Positions 48,391 through 57,724 of a DNA stretch of 64,000 nt are shown piece by piece. Source of the DNA: Micromonospora echinaurantiaca (lineage in GTDB: Bacteria > Actinomycetota > Actinomycetes > Mycobacteriales > Micromonosporaceae); NCBI RefSeq assembly GCF_900090235.1, contig NZ_LT607750.1:3546501-3610500 (forward strand), read 5' to 3'. Position numbers and translations under genes: made by a program. A model generated the notes under the pieces. It was not told the DNA's origin and made no database searches. It saw nothing but the letters and a program-made list of their open reading frames with translations. The first letter of the stretch is position 1. Each line of letters begins with the position of its first letter.

Positions 48391-49625
48391 GTGCTCTGAC
48401 CACGAACGTTCACGGTGTTGGGGTCAGGTTGCGCGGGTGGCGGGTTGGCCCCAGCGTCGTTGTCGTTCGCTGCGGATGCGGGCGCGTTCGCGGCGTTGGG
48501 CGGTCAGGACGTCGGGGTGGCGGGCGTTGGCGTTGCGCCAGCGCAGGTAGGCCTGCAGTTTCCGGGTCAGCGCGGGGTGGTTCGGGTGGTTCGAGCCGGC
48601 GATGACGAAGGTGCGTAGTGGCCCGAACTGGGCCTCGATCGGGTTGGCCCAGGAGGCGTAGGTCGGGGTGAAGCAGAGTTCGACCTTGTTCCGGGCCGCC
48701 CATCTGCGGATCTTCGGACCTTTGTGCGCGGACAGGTTGTCCAAGATCAAGTCGATCCGCGCCGTCCGGACGGGCGGCGCGGATCGACTTGAGCGCCGCG
48801 AGGGTGTTCGCGGCGCTCTTGCGGCGCCGGTCGACGCCCCAGAGCTGGTCGTCGCCGACGGAGTAGCAGCCGTGGAACTGCCGGACTCCGTGGAGCTTGT
48901 GGTAGTTCGCAGGCAGCCGGTGCGGGTGCCCGGCCGGCGTCCACCCGGCGCCGGCTTGGGGACGGATCACAGGGGACCGAACTCGTCGAAGGCGAACACC
49001 CGCTGCGGGAACTGGGTGCTCACGTACTCGATCCGGGCGAGTTTGGCCTCGCGCTGCGGGTCGGTGGACCCCTTCCACCTCTTGGTCCGCTGGAAGGTGA
49101 TCCGATGCCGGTGCAGGATCTGCCGCAGCCGTTCCCGACCCACCCGGACCCGGCGGGTGGCATCAACACGCAGGTGATCGGCGAGCTTGCGGATGCTCCA
49201 TCGGGTGAACGGCCGCCCCAACGCTTCGGGGCGGGTATTGGCCGTCTGACGACGAACTGCTCCTCGTCAGGACTGATCAGGCGGGGACGGCCATCCGCCC
49301 ACCGAGGGTCCAGGCTGACCATCCCCATCTCGTTGAACCGGTGGATGACCTGCCGGATCGTGTCCTCGTCGGCCTGGACCAGGCGAGCGATCGCCGGCAC
49401 CGTGTTCCCACCAGCAGGCGCGAGCACGACCATGGCCCGCCGTAGCCGGATCGGTGAACCGGTTCCCCGGCGGGCGATTCGCAGCAGCTGCTGACCTTCC
49501 TGATCACTCAGCCGCCGCACGCGTACAGGATCTGCCACCACCACAGCCTGACCGCCACGCCGCCGCCCGGCCAGCAAGCCAGACAGCGTGTCAACCAACA
49601 CCGTGAACGTTCGTGGTCACGGCAC
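48391..49625 (-). mobile_element. IS630-family insertion sequence with TA target duplication
   Basis: A ~34-base inverted repeat bounds the element: left from 48391 (GTGCTCTGACCACGAACG...), right ending at 49625; the inner 25 bases match perfectly. TA dinucleotides flank it at 48389-48390 and 49626-49627, the IS630 hallmark. Length is 1,235 bp. Removing it with one TA rejoins the IS701 reading. Confidence 0.9.
48410..49601 (-). pseudogene. IS630-family transposase, frameshifted
   Basis: From 49601: RVRRLSDQEGQQLLRIARRG, IRLRRAMVVLAPAGGNTVPA (helix-turn-helix), DTIRQVIHRFNEMGMVSLDP. The frame shifts near 49215 to RPFTRWSIRKLADHLRVDA, VFAFDEFGPL (first Asp), shifts again near 48965 (VIRPQAGAGWTPAGHPHRLP) and near 48760 to MILDNLSAHKGPKIRRWAAR (second Asp) and YASWANPIEAQFGPLRTFVI (Glu). 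All catalytic residues survive but the protein is split by three indels. Confidence 0.85.
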
Positions 49626-50177
49626 TAGCGACAACATCAGGGCGGCCTGCCGCGTCAACGGCGTGGTCGTCCCGCGCCGTCGGCACAAACAGCGACCAAT
49701 ACAGAGGCGGCGCTGTATCAGTCATGGCGTGGACACTCACCACGATCTGGCAGCTCGCCACCCACCTCCCCATGTCGGAGTACTTCCTGGCCACGCCCGG
49801 CGGGAACTTGCCGTCCCTCGGAAAGCCGTACGTCGACCACGCGCGGAACAGGTTCGACCATCTCATCCGCGCAGTGAGCCAGCCGCATCCGCGCCGCCGC
49901 GATGCCCGTCGAGGCCGTCACGAACTGCTGCAACCCCTGATGATCCGCCTCGACTCGCTGCGCCATCGACCTCCGCCGCCTATCCGACAGCATCCGCCCC
50001 CGCAGATACGACTCACCCTTGGCCGCTGATCCGACAGCACCAAGGGGTGAAACACGTCCGTGGCGAACGCCGCGTGCCGCTGCAGCACAACGGAAAGCTT
50101 CTCATGGCACCGCAATAACAACCAACCCGCAAACAGCTCCAACGACGCAGCGACACACCAGCCTTAAACGAACGCTA

Positions 50178-50771
50178 TTAAACGCTGCCGCGGTCAACAG
50201 CGTAACGAATTAAGATATTGCGCGAGCTTTCTAGGATGCGGACATCCTTCGGAGTGAGAGACACTGGAGATTGGAGTTCAAAGGTGGGCGTGCCATCCGA
50301 GAGGATAAGAGCTCCGACGATGAGATGTAGCTCATCCACTAAATCAGACGTTAATAGATCGTTCCAGAGAACATGGCTACCGAACACCAAAATGTCCTTG
50401 CCCTCAGAACGCTTCAGGTTCACAACTTCGTCGTACGCGTCGGCGCGGCGGACAATCTTCGTGAGATGCTGCCATGGTTGTGTCATCTCTGCGGTTAGCC
50501 GGTCCGAAATGACGACATGCTCGATGGTATTGAGGAGTCGTGATATCTCCCGCCAAACCGGCCGTTGGCTCTCATCCTCTGCGATGCTCGGCCAGTAGCC
50601 CCTAAATGCCTCATACGTGCGTCGCCCGAGCAGGAGTGTGCTCGCAGTGCCCAGCCGCTCGAGATTGTAGGCGTGAAACGGGTGGTCCACTGGCAGAGCC
50701 ATAATGTCTTTGCCGGGGCCTTCGTAATAGCCATTCAGGGACATAATGTTGCAAACGATCAACTTGCGCAT
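50178..50771 (-). CDS. Dihydrofolate reductase-family (RibD C-terminal-like) protein
   Basis: About 197 residues from ATG 50771: RKLIVCNIMSLNGYYEGPGK, LLGRRTYEAFRGYWPSIAED, KDILVFGSHVLWNDLLTSDL and VDELHLIVGALILSDGTPTF, the DHFR/RibD C-terminal fold with its NADPH-binding GS motif. Such proteins are common single-gene reductases of unknown substrate and are not the housekeeping FolA. An upstream in-frame ATG at 50822 would add 17 residues lacking family similarity. It is flanked by IS701 debris and an IS110 remnant. Confidence 0.87.
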   Translation of the reverse strand: MRKLIVCNIMSLNGYYEGPGKDIMALPVDHPFHAYNLERLGTASTLLLGRRTYEAFRGYWPSIAEDESQRPVWREISRLLNTIEHVVISDRLTAEMTQPWQHLTKIVRRADAYDEVVNLKRSEGKDILVFGSHVLWNDLLTSDLVDELHLIVGALILSDGTPTFELQSPVSLTPKDVRILESSRNILIRYAVDRGSV

Positions 50772-51179
50772 GAAGAGCAGCCTTTCTGGTATGCACCCGC
50801 GAAACGTTTTAGAAAATAACACTCACTGGCATGCGGGCAAGTCGTCGTTTGGCCTCGCCAGATGGTCAGCAGGCAGGCTTGCCGATCCCGCATGTCCATG
50901 AACAATATGCCATGCGTGCGACAGGTTGAACTGGTCTTACGCCGGTGCAGCCGTCGCCAGCATAGCGCCCGTTACGTTCGGGAGATGGGCGCTTGTCCCC
51001 GAGTAGATCACGTCGATACTTGCCGTCATCACTAAAACCCGAGTGTCGTGCATAGGGCTATATTCCTGCCATAGCAGGCGTACACCGAGCGCAGGGGCGG
51101 GGGCGCAGGCGAGCAGTACCCACTGCCCCGATCGCTGAAGCCCTCGACCAGCGGCCGGGGCGGGCGATGCGGGTGAGGC
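50772..51179. other. Intergenic, nothing recognised
   Basis: About 400 bases between the DHFR-like gene and an IS110 remnant; the AT-rich portion near 50800 probably holds the DHFR-like gene's promoter. Confidence 0.35.
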
Positions 51180-52200
51180 GTGTTCCTCGGGTTGGATGTC
51201 GGCAAACGTGATCATCACGCGGTCGGGCTGACCCCGGACGGCGAGCGGCTGCACGACGGTCCACTGCCCAACACCGAGGCCAGGCTGCGGCAGCTGTTCG
51301 ACAGACTAAGCCGCCACGGCCTGGTTCTCGTGGTGGTCGACCAGCCCGCCTCGATCGGCGCCCTGCCGATCGTGGTCGCACGGGCGTGCGGACATCAGGT
51401 GGCCTACCTGCCCGGCCCGGCCATGCGCCGCATCGCTGACCTGCATCCAGGGTGCGGCGAAGACCGACGCCCGCGACGCCTACGTCATCGCCGACGCGGC
51501 CCACGCCCTGCGCACACGCTGCGGCGGACCGACGTCGGTGATGAGCCCTGGCCGAGCTGAGGGTCCTGGTCGGCTTCGACGACGACCTCGCCGGCGAAGC
51601 CACACGCAAAGCGAGCCGGATCCGGGGACTGCTCACGCAGATCCATCCCCGTTCTGGAACGGGGTCCTCGGCTTGAAAGTGCAGCACAAGGCCGTCCTAG
51701 AGCTGCTGTCCCGCTGCGGCGGGCCAGCAGGCCTGCGCCAGGCCGGCCGACGCCAAACTGCTGTCCATCGCCGCACCCCACACCCCTCGCCTGGGTGAAC
51801 GACTCGTCGAACAGATCATGACCGCCCTCGACGAGCAGACCGTCTGTCCCCGGCACCCAGGCCGCGGAGACGATCCTGCCCCGCCTCGCCGACACCCTCC
51901 GCGACATCCAGCCACAATACGATTACGTCACCGGCGAGGTCGAAAGGATGCGCGAAGCACACCCTCTCGCCCCGGCCCTGCCCTCGATGCCCGGCGTCAG
52001 GACCGCCGCCCGGACCCTCCTCGACCTCGGCGACGACACCGCCGTCGCCACCCCCAGACACCTCACCGCCTACGCCGGCCCGCCCCCGTCACCCGCCCCC
52101 GGCAGCAGCATCCGCGGTAAACACCCACCCCGAGGCGGCAACCCTCAACACGCGTTCTTCCCCGCCGACCTCCCGACCAGCACCCTCTCGACAGGGAGAG
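51180..52200 (+). pseudogene. IS110-family transposase, frameshifted and 3' truncated
   Basis: From GTG 51180: FLGLDVGKRDHHAVGLTPDG (first Asp), LVLVVVDQPASIGALPIVVA, GHQVAYLPGPAMRRIADLHP. A shift near 51450 leads to DARDAYVIADAAHALR, another to DDDLAGEATRKASRIRGLLT, and further shifts to ALPSMPGVRTAARTLLDLG and SSIRGKHPPRGGN in the Tnp_20 domain. It breaks off near 52200. A different IS110 subgroup from the copy at 23159. Confidence 0.82.
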
Positions 52201-52204
52201 GCTG

Positions 52205-52968
52205 AACCGATGGATGAGCCACCGTCAGCCCGGCAATCGGCGTGACATCGACGGTGTCCCCCGCCTACCCGCTTACCTGGGCAGCTACGGGTCGGCCGGT
52301 CGTCGGATCAGGAAACGCGACCCAGTTCAGTTGAGTTGTGATCGACCGCAGTGCCGCCACCTACTCCCCCGTCGGCCACAGAGCCACCGGCTCACAGGCA
52401 GGTCCAATCGACGCCGACACAAGCACGTCATGGCGGTCAGATCGTATGACCGGCAAGCCCTCGGCCACGAGAGCTCGTACCAGCGACTTGCCTTGCGCAC
52501 CCAGAGGGAAGCCAATAACCTACACAGTGACTAAGGTGGTTACGTGCCGTTCCGGAGGCGCAGGCTTGTAATGGATGCAAATCGCCACTGCGACGAGAAA
52601 GGCCGATCCCCGCTGACAGCATTTCGATCGACTCACCTGCCGTCCACAGACCAGTGCTCATGGGCCTCCCCGGGAGACCCATGCATTCCGGATGCGCCGG
52701 TACGCTCCTCGAATCCTCGCCAGAGCGAGCATCAAGTTCGGCGCCCTCTGACGCGCTTCGGAAGAATAGGGAGCGAACTCTCGCCGAACGAAATAAAGGG
52801 TTGGAGCATCGAACATTCGCATATCGCGGTTGCTTCGGCCTCATGCGGTAAACGCGGCCTACCCCAGGCCAGCACCTCCGAAAGAGGCCCGATAGTACAG
52901 CCAGGTATATGCGGTGAGGAGCTTAACGGCTTGCGGATGAACGCCGCATCTCCTGAACGGCCACCGCG
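52205..52968. other. Long gap; possible NmrA-like remnant
   Basis: About 760 bases upstream of an AfsR-like gene. On the minus strand near 52400-52530 a short frame reads VIGFPLGAQGKSLVRALVAE, reminiscent of the nucleotide-binding start of NmrA-type NAD(P)-binding proteins. It has no clear continuation, so I treat it as a possible gene scrap. No other signal. Confidence 0.35.
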
Positions 52969-54951
52969 ATGCGGTTCTTAGTGCTCGGCCATTTTGTGGC
53001 CAATATGGACGGCGAGAGCCAGAAAATCGGTGGCAAAAAAGTTCGAGCCCTGCTCGCGTCGCTGCTCCTTCGGCCAAATCAGGTCGCATCCACCGCCGAT
53101 CTGATCAGGCGAGTCTGGGGGGATGCCTCGCCAGCAGCGCCGCGACGAGTATTGCAAACGTATATCGTTCGTTTGCGACAGGCGCTTACAAGCAGCGAGG
53201 CAATTATCACAAGACCGGACGGGTACGAAATCCGTGTGGAAGACGATGAGTTGGATCTGCTGCAGTTCCAGCAGTTGATCGGGAAAGCTCGTGACGCCGG
53301 CCGACTCGAACAGGAGCGGGAACTGCTTCATGACGCCCTTCGGCTATGGCGCGGGCCAGTCTGCGCAGATATACAATCCGACATACTTCATGGATACGAT
53401 GTTCCGCCAATTACGGAGCAACGATTGCTGGCACTAGAGCGTCGCATTGAAATCGACATCCGACTTGGCTGCATCGCTGACCTTGCTCCAGAATTGTTTC
53501 GAATCACGAAGGATTTTCCGTTCAGGGAAAGACTGTGGGTCGAACTCATGGCGGTACTGTACCGCCAGGGCAGACAGGCCGATGCCCTAGATGCTTACCA
53601 ATCAGTATCCAGGCAGTTGAACAACGAGATGGGTATTGAGCCAGGGCGCGAGTTGCAGGAGACTTATCTCCAGATCCTACGTGGCTGCGGGAGTAGCGAA
53701 TTGCTATTTCCGCCAGAGATCGCCGAGATAAGGCGGTTCTCCGTCTCATCTGCCGCAACGCAAACAACTTCGGCGCCCAACACTCAGGCCATCGTGCGCC
53801 AAGGCCCGACGCGGAGTTTTCGAAACAAGCCTCACGAATTGCCAACACGCAGTGCGAAACTCTACGGTAGGGCGGCGAACCTGAAGGCCATGGACGACAC
53901 TCTCCGCCATTTTAGACGGGAAAACAGGGTCGTTCCTGGAACCATCGTAGTCGACGGCGCAGCTGGCGTCGGCAAAACTGCGCTTGCAGTTAACTGGTGT
54001 ACTGCTGCCACCGATGATTTTCCCGGAGGTCAGCTCTATCTCGATCTCCAGGGATTCGGGACACATCCACCAGTTGGCACGGTTGACGCACTCGCCATTC
54101 TGCTATGCGGCCTTGGAATAGCACCGTCAGACCTTCCCGTTGATATCGCTAGCCGCTCCAATCTATTTCGCTCTCTCACCGCAGGGCAGCGGATCCTGGT
54201 GTTACTCGACAACGCCCGTGACTCCGACCAAGTGCGACCATTGCTCCCAGGGCGGAGCTGTACGGCGGTAGTTACTAGCCGAAGTCAGATGCGTGGATTG
54301 GTGGCGCATGATGGTGCTGAGCGCATAAGTCTCTCCGGCCTAGGGGCGGACGCCTCATTCAACCTGCTTAGCGCAATGGTAGGCGATGTGAGGGCTGAGG
54401 CTGAGCGTAATGATGTACTCCGGATCGGTTCTCTATGTGACTACCTGCCATTGGCATTACGCATTGTCGGCGAACGGGCGGCACGACTGCCCGGACTACG
54501 CATGGCCCAGCTAGTCAACGATCTTTCGCGCGGTGCGGGTTGGTCTGACATCTTCGACGCAGGCGGCGGTATGCTGGTCGATTTACAGACGGCATTTTCG
54601 TGGTCCTATGAGTCGCTTGACCCTGCTACAGCCCGCGTCTTCCGCGTGCTCGGCGGGATCTGCCAGACGCGAGAGTTCGGACTGACAGTCGCGGCAGCCG
54701 TTTGCGGACTCCCCATAGCGGACATCCGTTTGCACCTCGACCGGCTCGTAGCGTTGCATCTCGTTGATCAATCCGACCATGACCGCTACCGATTTCAGCA
54801 CCTTCTGCATAGATATGCCAGCGAGCAAGCCCGGAGGCTTGAACACGAGCCGAGCACGGTCTTAGCTACGCCTCGACTGCCGCTACGTGAGCGGGCACGT
54901 GGCGCCGCAATAACCAGGATGGGATCTGCCGCTACTCGCCGGATACAATAG
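52969..54951 (+). CDS. AfsR/SARP-family regulator, BTAD plus NB-ARC, no TPR
   Basis: A 660-residue regulator. The winged helix is ~1-95 (MRFLVLGHFVANMDGESQKI, LIRRVWGDASPAAPRRVLQT). BTAD is ~95-250 (DALRLWRGPVCADIQ, LYRQGRQADALDAYQSVSRQ, LNNEMGIEPGRELQETYLQI). A linker of ~70 residues leads to NB-ARC ~300-570 (Walker A DGAAGVGKTALAVNWC, Walker B RILVLLDNARDSDQVRPLLP, YLPLALRIVG) and a winged helix with RYRFQHLLHRYASEQARRLE. No TPRs follow. It is the third AfsR-type protein here and the only one on the plus strand. No metabolite cluster is adjacent. GC content is lower than typical for the genus-level background, hinting at separate acquisition. Confidence 0.9.
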   Translation: MRFLVLGHFVANMDGESQKIGGKKVRALLASLLLRPNQVASTADLIRRVWGDASPAAPRRVLQTYIVRLRQALTSSEAIITRPDGYEIRVEDDELDLLQFQQLIGKARDAGRLEQERELLHDALRLWRGPVCADIQSDILHGYDVPPITEQRLLALERRIEIDIRLGCIADLAPELFRITKDFPFRERLWVELMAVLYRQGRQADALDAYQSVSRQLNNEMGIEPGRELQETYLQILRGCGSSELLFPPEIAEIRRFSVSSAATQTTSAPNTQAIVRQGPTRSFRNKPHELPTRSAKLYGRAANLKAMDDTLRHFRRENRVVPGTIVVDGAAGVGKTALAVNWCTAATDDFPGGQLYLDLQGFGTHPPVGTVDALAILLCGLGIAPSDLPVDIASRSNLFRSLTAGQRILVLLDNARDSDQVRPLLPGRSCTAVVTSRSQMRGLVAHDGAERISLSGLGADASFNLLSAMVGDVRAEAERNDVLRIGSLCDYLPLALRIVGERAARLPGLRMAQLVNDLSRGAGWSDIFDAGGGMLVDLQTAFSWSYESLDPATARVFRVLGGICQTREFGLTVAAAVCGLPIADIRLHLDRLVALHLVDQSDHDRYRFQHLLHRYASEQARRLEHEPSTVLATPRLPLRERARGAAITRMGSAATRRIQ

Positions 54952-55393
54952 TAAATTCCTGCGCTACACATCGGGGGTTTCTGCTCGGACGAACGCGCGC
55001 GTTCCAACGCCAGCGACTGTTAAGGCAGCAGGTTCATTGCCGGTGGCACAACGCAAACCGTCGCCGAGTCGACTCGAGTCGAGTCTCTCAGATGGCTTCT
55101 CACCGCCCTCACCAGGGCAGGATCAATCTTACCGGCGCTCGGGACCACGGCTATCGACGGTCTAAGCGTGACCATTCGCCGATCGTTGCCACATGGTCGA
55201 GCAGCCGGTCAAATCTAGCCAAGCTATTCGAACAGATAGCAATCGTGCCGCAATCACTTGAGGGCGGGCCGCCGCGCCAGTCCTGCTGAAGTTTGGTCGG
55301 TCGGGAAGCCGCCGAGAGACCATCATAGCTTTCCCACCCTCACCTGCTTGCTCCCTTGCCGGCCGACTCCAATGCCCAGCGAGTTAGAGGCTC
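54952..55393. other. Intergenic, nothing recognised
   Basis: About 440 bases between convergent AfsR-like and GNAT genes. GTCGACTCGAGTCGAGTC around 55067-55084 is a small self-complementary cluster, possibly part of a terminator, but no clean stem-loop with a U-tract is seen. Confidence 0.35.
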
Positions 55394-55924
55394 TTAGGAG
55401 TAGTCGTTGTCGCGTGGCGCGACCGTGTACGGTTCCTCTAGCGGCTGACAACAGCGCGGTGAGCCGGCCGAAACCCCTGCGGGGATCGGGAGCTGATAGC
55501 GCAATTTCGACGACGACCTCGCTCCCAAGCGATCGTAGAAGCGGATCGCGTCTGCGTTCCACTCCGGCGTCTGCCATTGAAGCTCGTCCATTCCCAATTC
55601 TGTGGCCTGCCACACGGCGGCCGCTAGGAGCGACCGACCGACGCCGTTGTTTCGGTAAGCCTCAGTGACGTATAAGCAATCCAGGTGCAGGTGATCGCGG
55701 CCGCGCCAGGTCGAGAACTCGCGGGTCAACGTAGCGTAACCGACGACATAGCCCTGATCGGCGGCGACTAGACACCACAGCCGCGGGGTTCGTGAGAAGA
55801 GCGCCGCTGCGAGCCGGTTGGCGAGATCGCCCGACACTGGATCGGCCCTCTCATATAACGCGTGCTCGGCGCAAAGTTGGGCCAACCGTGAGAGATCGGC
55901 AGGCTGCACAAATCGCACGATCAT
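55394..55924 (-). CDS. GNAT-family N-acetyltransferase
   Basis: About 176 residues from ATG 55924 (MIVRFVQPADLSRLAQLCAE). GNAT motifs: VVGYATLTREFSTWRGRDHL, HLDCLYVTEAYRNNGVGRSL with the acetyl-CoA-binding RNNGVG, and WQTPEWNADAIRFYDRLGAR, the motif-B region. Probably N-acetylates an amine substrate, whose identity cannot be inferred. The C-terminal ~20 residues after the barrel extend slightly beyond family norms. An upstream start at 55951 is possible. Confidence 0.87.
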   Translation of the reverse strand: MIVRFVQPADLSRLAQLCAEHALYERADPVSGDLANRLAAALFSRTPRLWCLVAADQGYVVGYATLTREFSTWRGRDHLHLDCLYVTEAYRNNGVGRSLLAAAVWQATELGMDELQWQTPEWNADAIRFYDRLGARSSSKLRYQLPIPAGVSAGSPRCCQPLEEPYTVAPRDNDYS

Positions 55925-56126
55925 CTTATCAACCTCTGAACGCCTCTCCACTTGGGTTCACGGACACATCCCCGTCAGCTTCCCACCAAGTTCGCGGGTG
56001 CCCAGCCGGAGATTGGCCGGGTATCCGTTACCGGCAGGACCGCAATCCCGCATCCGCCGAATGGATCACAAAGTGCGTGGTGAGCCGGTTGATCGTCGCA
56101 TGCGCGGCAAGCGAGGACGTCTTACG

Positions 56127-56498
56127 CTAAATCGGCGCCGTCCGCGTGATCACGTCGATCAGCACGCCGCCAGGCGCCTCGACGATGAAGTGGCGCTGGC
56201 CGAACTCCTCGGTGCGCAAACCGAGGAGTTCCGTATGTCCTCCTTCGACGATCATTTTCTGGTACAAGGCATCGACGTCGGCAACCTCCAGGTTCAGCCT
56301 GAACCCCGTCGAAGTCACCTCTGCCTTGGCAGAAATGGTCAGGTGCCCCGCCTTGACGAGGCCAAGTTCGTAATTGCCGGCTCTCAACGAGACGTACCAA
56401 CCGGAGTCGAACGTCACGACGAACCCGAACTCTTGGACGAGAAAGTCTCGCAGCGCTGTGGGATCGCCCAGTTGAAGCACTGGATAGAAGCTCGCCAC
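56127..56498 (-). CDS. VOC-family protein, bleomycin-resistance-like
   Basis: About 123 residues from GTG 56498: ASFYPVLQLGDPTALRDFLV, FGFVVTFDSGWYVSLRAGNY, LNLEVADVDALYQKMIVEGG and FIVEAPGGVLIDVITRT, a compact two-module VOC protein of the size of bleomycin-resistance or glyoxalase-like proteins. The frame extends upstream to 56633 but the extra residues are arginine/proline-rich and unlike the family. A perfect inverted repeat lies ~140 bases upstream at 56640. Divergent from the CGNR gene at 57171. Confidence 0.82.
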   Translation of the reverse strand: MASFYPVLQLGDPTALRDFLVQEFGFVVTFDSGWYVSLRAGNYELGLVKAGHLTISAKAEVTSTGFRLNLEVADVDALYQKMIVEGGHTELLGLRTEEFGQRHFIVEAPGGVLIDVITRTAPI

Positions 56499-56639
56499 GG
56501 GCGGGGCTGCACCTCGATCCAGCCGATCGGGCTTGGGCTCAGTTCGGCGACGCCGGCTCCTTCGCTCAGGCGTAGGTGCCCCTCCCCTGCCGAGCAGCCG
56601 CGCTACATCAATCGGTATCACGCACAGCAGCATATCCTT

Positions 56640-56660
56640 GCGTGACAGTGCGTGTCACGC
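56640..56660. promoter_or_regulatory. Palindromic operator-like site
   Basis: GCGTGACA and TGTCACGC are exact inverted repeats separated by five bases, the geometry of a dimeric repressor (TetR- or GntR-like) operator. It lies upstream of the VOC gene at 56498. No cognate regulator is identified next to it. Confidence 0.5.
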
Positions 56661-57170
56661 GCTTGCGCCGGTTTTTCCGTGACGTCCTCACCGCCGACCA
56701 AGCGGAGGAACACCATCGCCACCGAACCGCGCTCGCGGTCGTCGCAGAGCCTCTGCTACTTGTGGGCTGCGGGTCCGGCCGGTCCCTGCTGATCACCCTG
56801 ACGGCCAGGGACACGCCCCCACTGTTACCTACCTCGAGTGACGCCGCCTGCGGCCCCTACATGCGGTTGCGCTCTCCACCAACACGGTCGACATCCGACT
56901 CACCGGAGCGAAACGGCACCCATCTGCAAGCTCCTGACACCGGAGAAACGTCACGGGCGCATGACGCAGGCCAAACTCACGATCTCCCAACCGCCGCAGT
57001 GTGGGCGACCGCCGCCAGCTGCGCCGTTACCACGATCGGTGCATTTCGGCCGAATCATCCCTGGGCTCGGTATGGCGGCCGCGACGCTGCACGTCGCGAT
57101 CGCCCGACTACCAACCATTCGCAACCTGCCAACCGCGTCCCCTCCTGCACGCCGGTGCAAGTGAGACGAT
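56661..57170. other. Intergenic between VOC and CGNR genes
   Basis: About 510 bases with overlapping short frames on both strands and no domain signature. Possibly the remains of a small regulator gene, but I cannot support one. Confidence 0.35.
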
Positions 57171-57722
57171 GTGACCGTGAACCGCAGGATCTCCACCTCG
57201 CCGACTATCTCACCACCCCCCCTGGACATCGTCATCAAGATCGTCAACGAGTATGGCGATGCCCCACGCCGCGCCGCTCACGAGGAAGCGCACGACTACC
57301 CTGACCCAGCGAGCCTCGGCGGCGCGGTGTATGGCGCATTTCAAACCGCCTCTACAGCGGATCTCGTCGCCGTCGCCAATCAGGCACATGCGATCTTCGC
57401 CGCACCAACTGCAGATCGCGTAGCGAGCGAACTCGATGCCCTCATCGCCGCCACCGGTCTGAGCCCGCGAGTCGTCGCCGACGGCGTCATGATCCGGGAG
57501 GCCTGGACTGCCCCGCACGCATCGCTGCTCGCATCGGTAACGCTGGCGCTGCTACTGCATTTTCGCGAGATCCCCGACGCACGGCGCATCGGCGTCTGCG
57601 CTGGCGACGACTGCGTCGACGTCTACGCGGACGCCTCTCCGACACGCCGGCGGCGCTATTGCTCGATCACATGCCAGAACCGCGCCCGCGCCCGGTCCTA
57701 TCGAGCCGCGCGAAGGGCCTGA
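57171..57722 (+). CDS. CGNR zinc-finger (ABATE domain) putative regulator
   Basis: A 183-residue protein: N-terminal ABATE-like region (ASTADLVAVANQAHAIFAAP, LLASVTLALLLHFRE) and a C-terminal zinc finger CAGDDCVDVYADASPTRRRR followed by YCSITCQNRARARSYRA, four cysteines with QNR in place of the canonical GNR. Probably DNA-binding, target unknown. GTG at 57171 is the likely start. It is shorter than the CGNR protein at 13776 and only distantly related to it. A Tn3-family remnant follows within a few bases. Confidence 0.85.
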   Translation: MTVNRRISTSPTISPPPLDIVIKIVNEYGDAPRRAAHEEAHDYPDPASLGGAVYGAFQTASTADLVAVANQAHAIFAAPTADRVASELDALIAATGLSPRVVADGVMIREAWTAPHASLLASVTLALLLHFREIPDARRIGVCAGDDCVDVYADASPTRRRRYCSITCQNRARARSYRAARRA

Positions 57723-57724
57723 AA

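Larger units (their letters stand above)
48110..50150 (-). pseudogene. IS701-family transposase split by an IS630 element
   Basis: The 5' part (50150-49628, minus strand) carries VLQRHAAFATDVFHPLVLSD, VEADHQGLQQFVTAST and, shifted, a region equivalent to VVDDTGFPKDGKSSPGVARQ, ending TGRPDVVAS-like. The sequence resumes left of the IS630 insertion with ASAGAGAGSVSRERHRRGWA, LVVEMLTELAAGAGYGDST, equivalent to KWSLVVEMRDELAGSG in the 36327 copy. The C-terminal third is missing or unrecognisable toward the VOC gene. It was already frameshifted in several places. Confidence 0.8.

Noticed and set aside
51180..52200. IS110 N-terminal frame as a stand-alone RuvC-like defence protein
   Set aside because: The rest of a normal IS110 transposase follows in shifted frames, so it is a decayed transposase rather than a separate gene.
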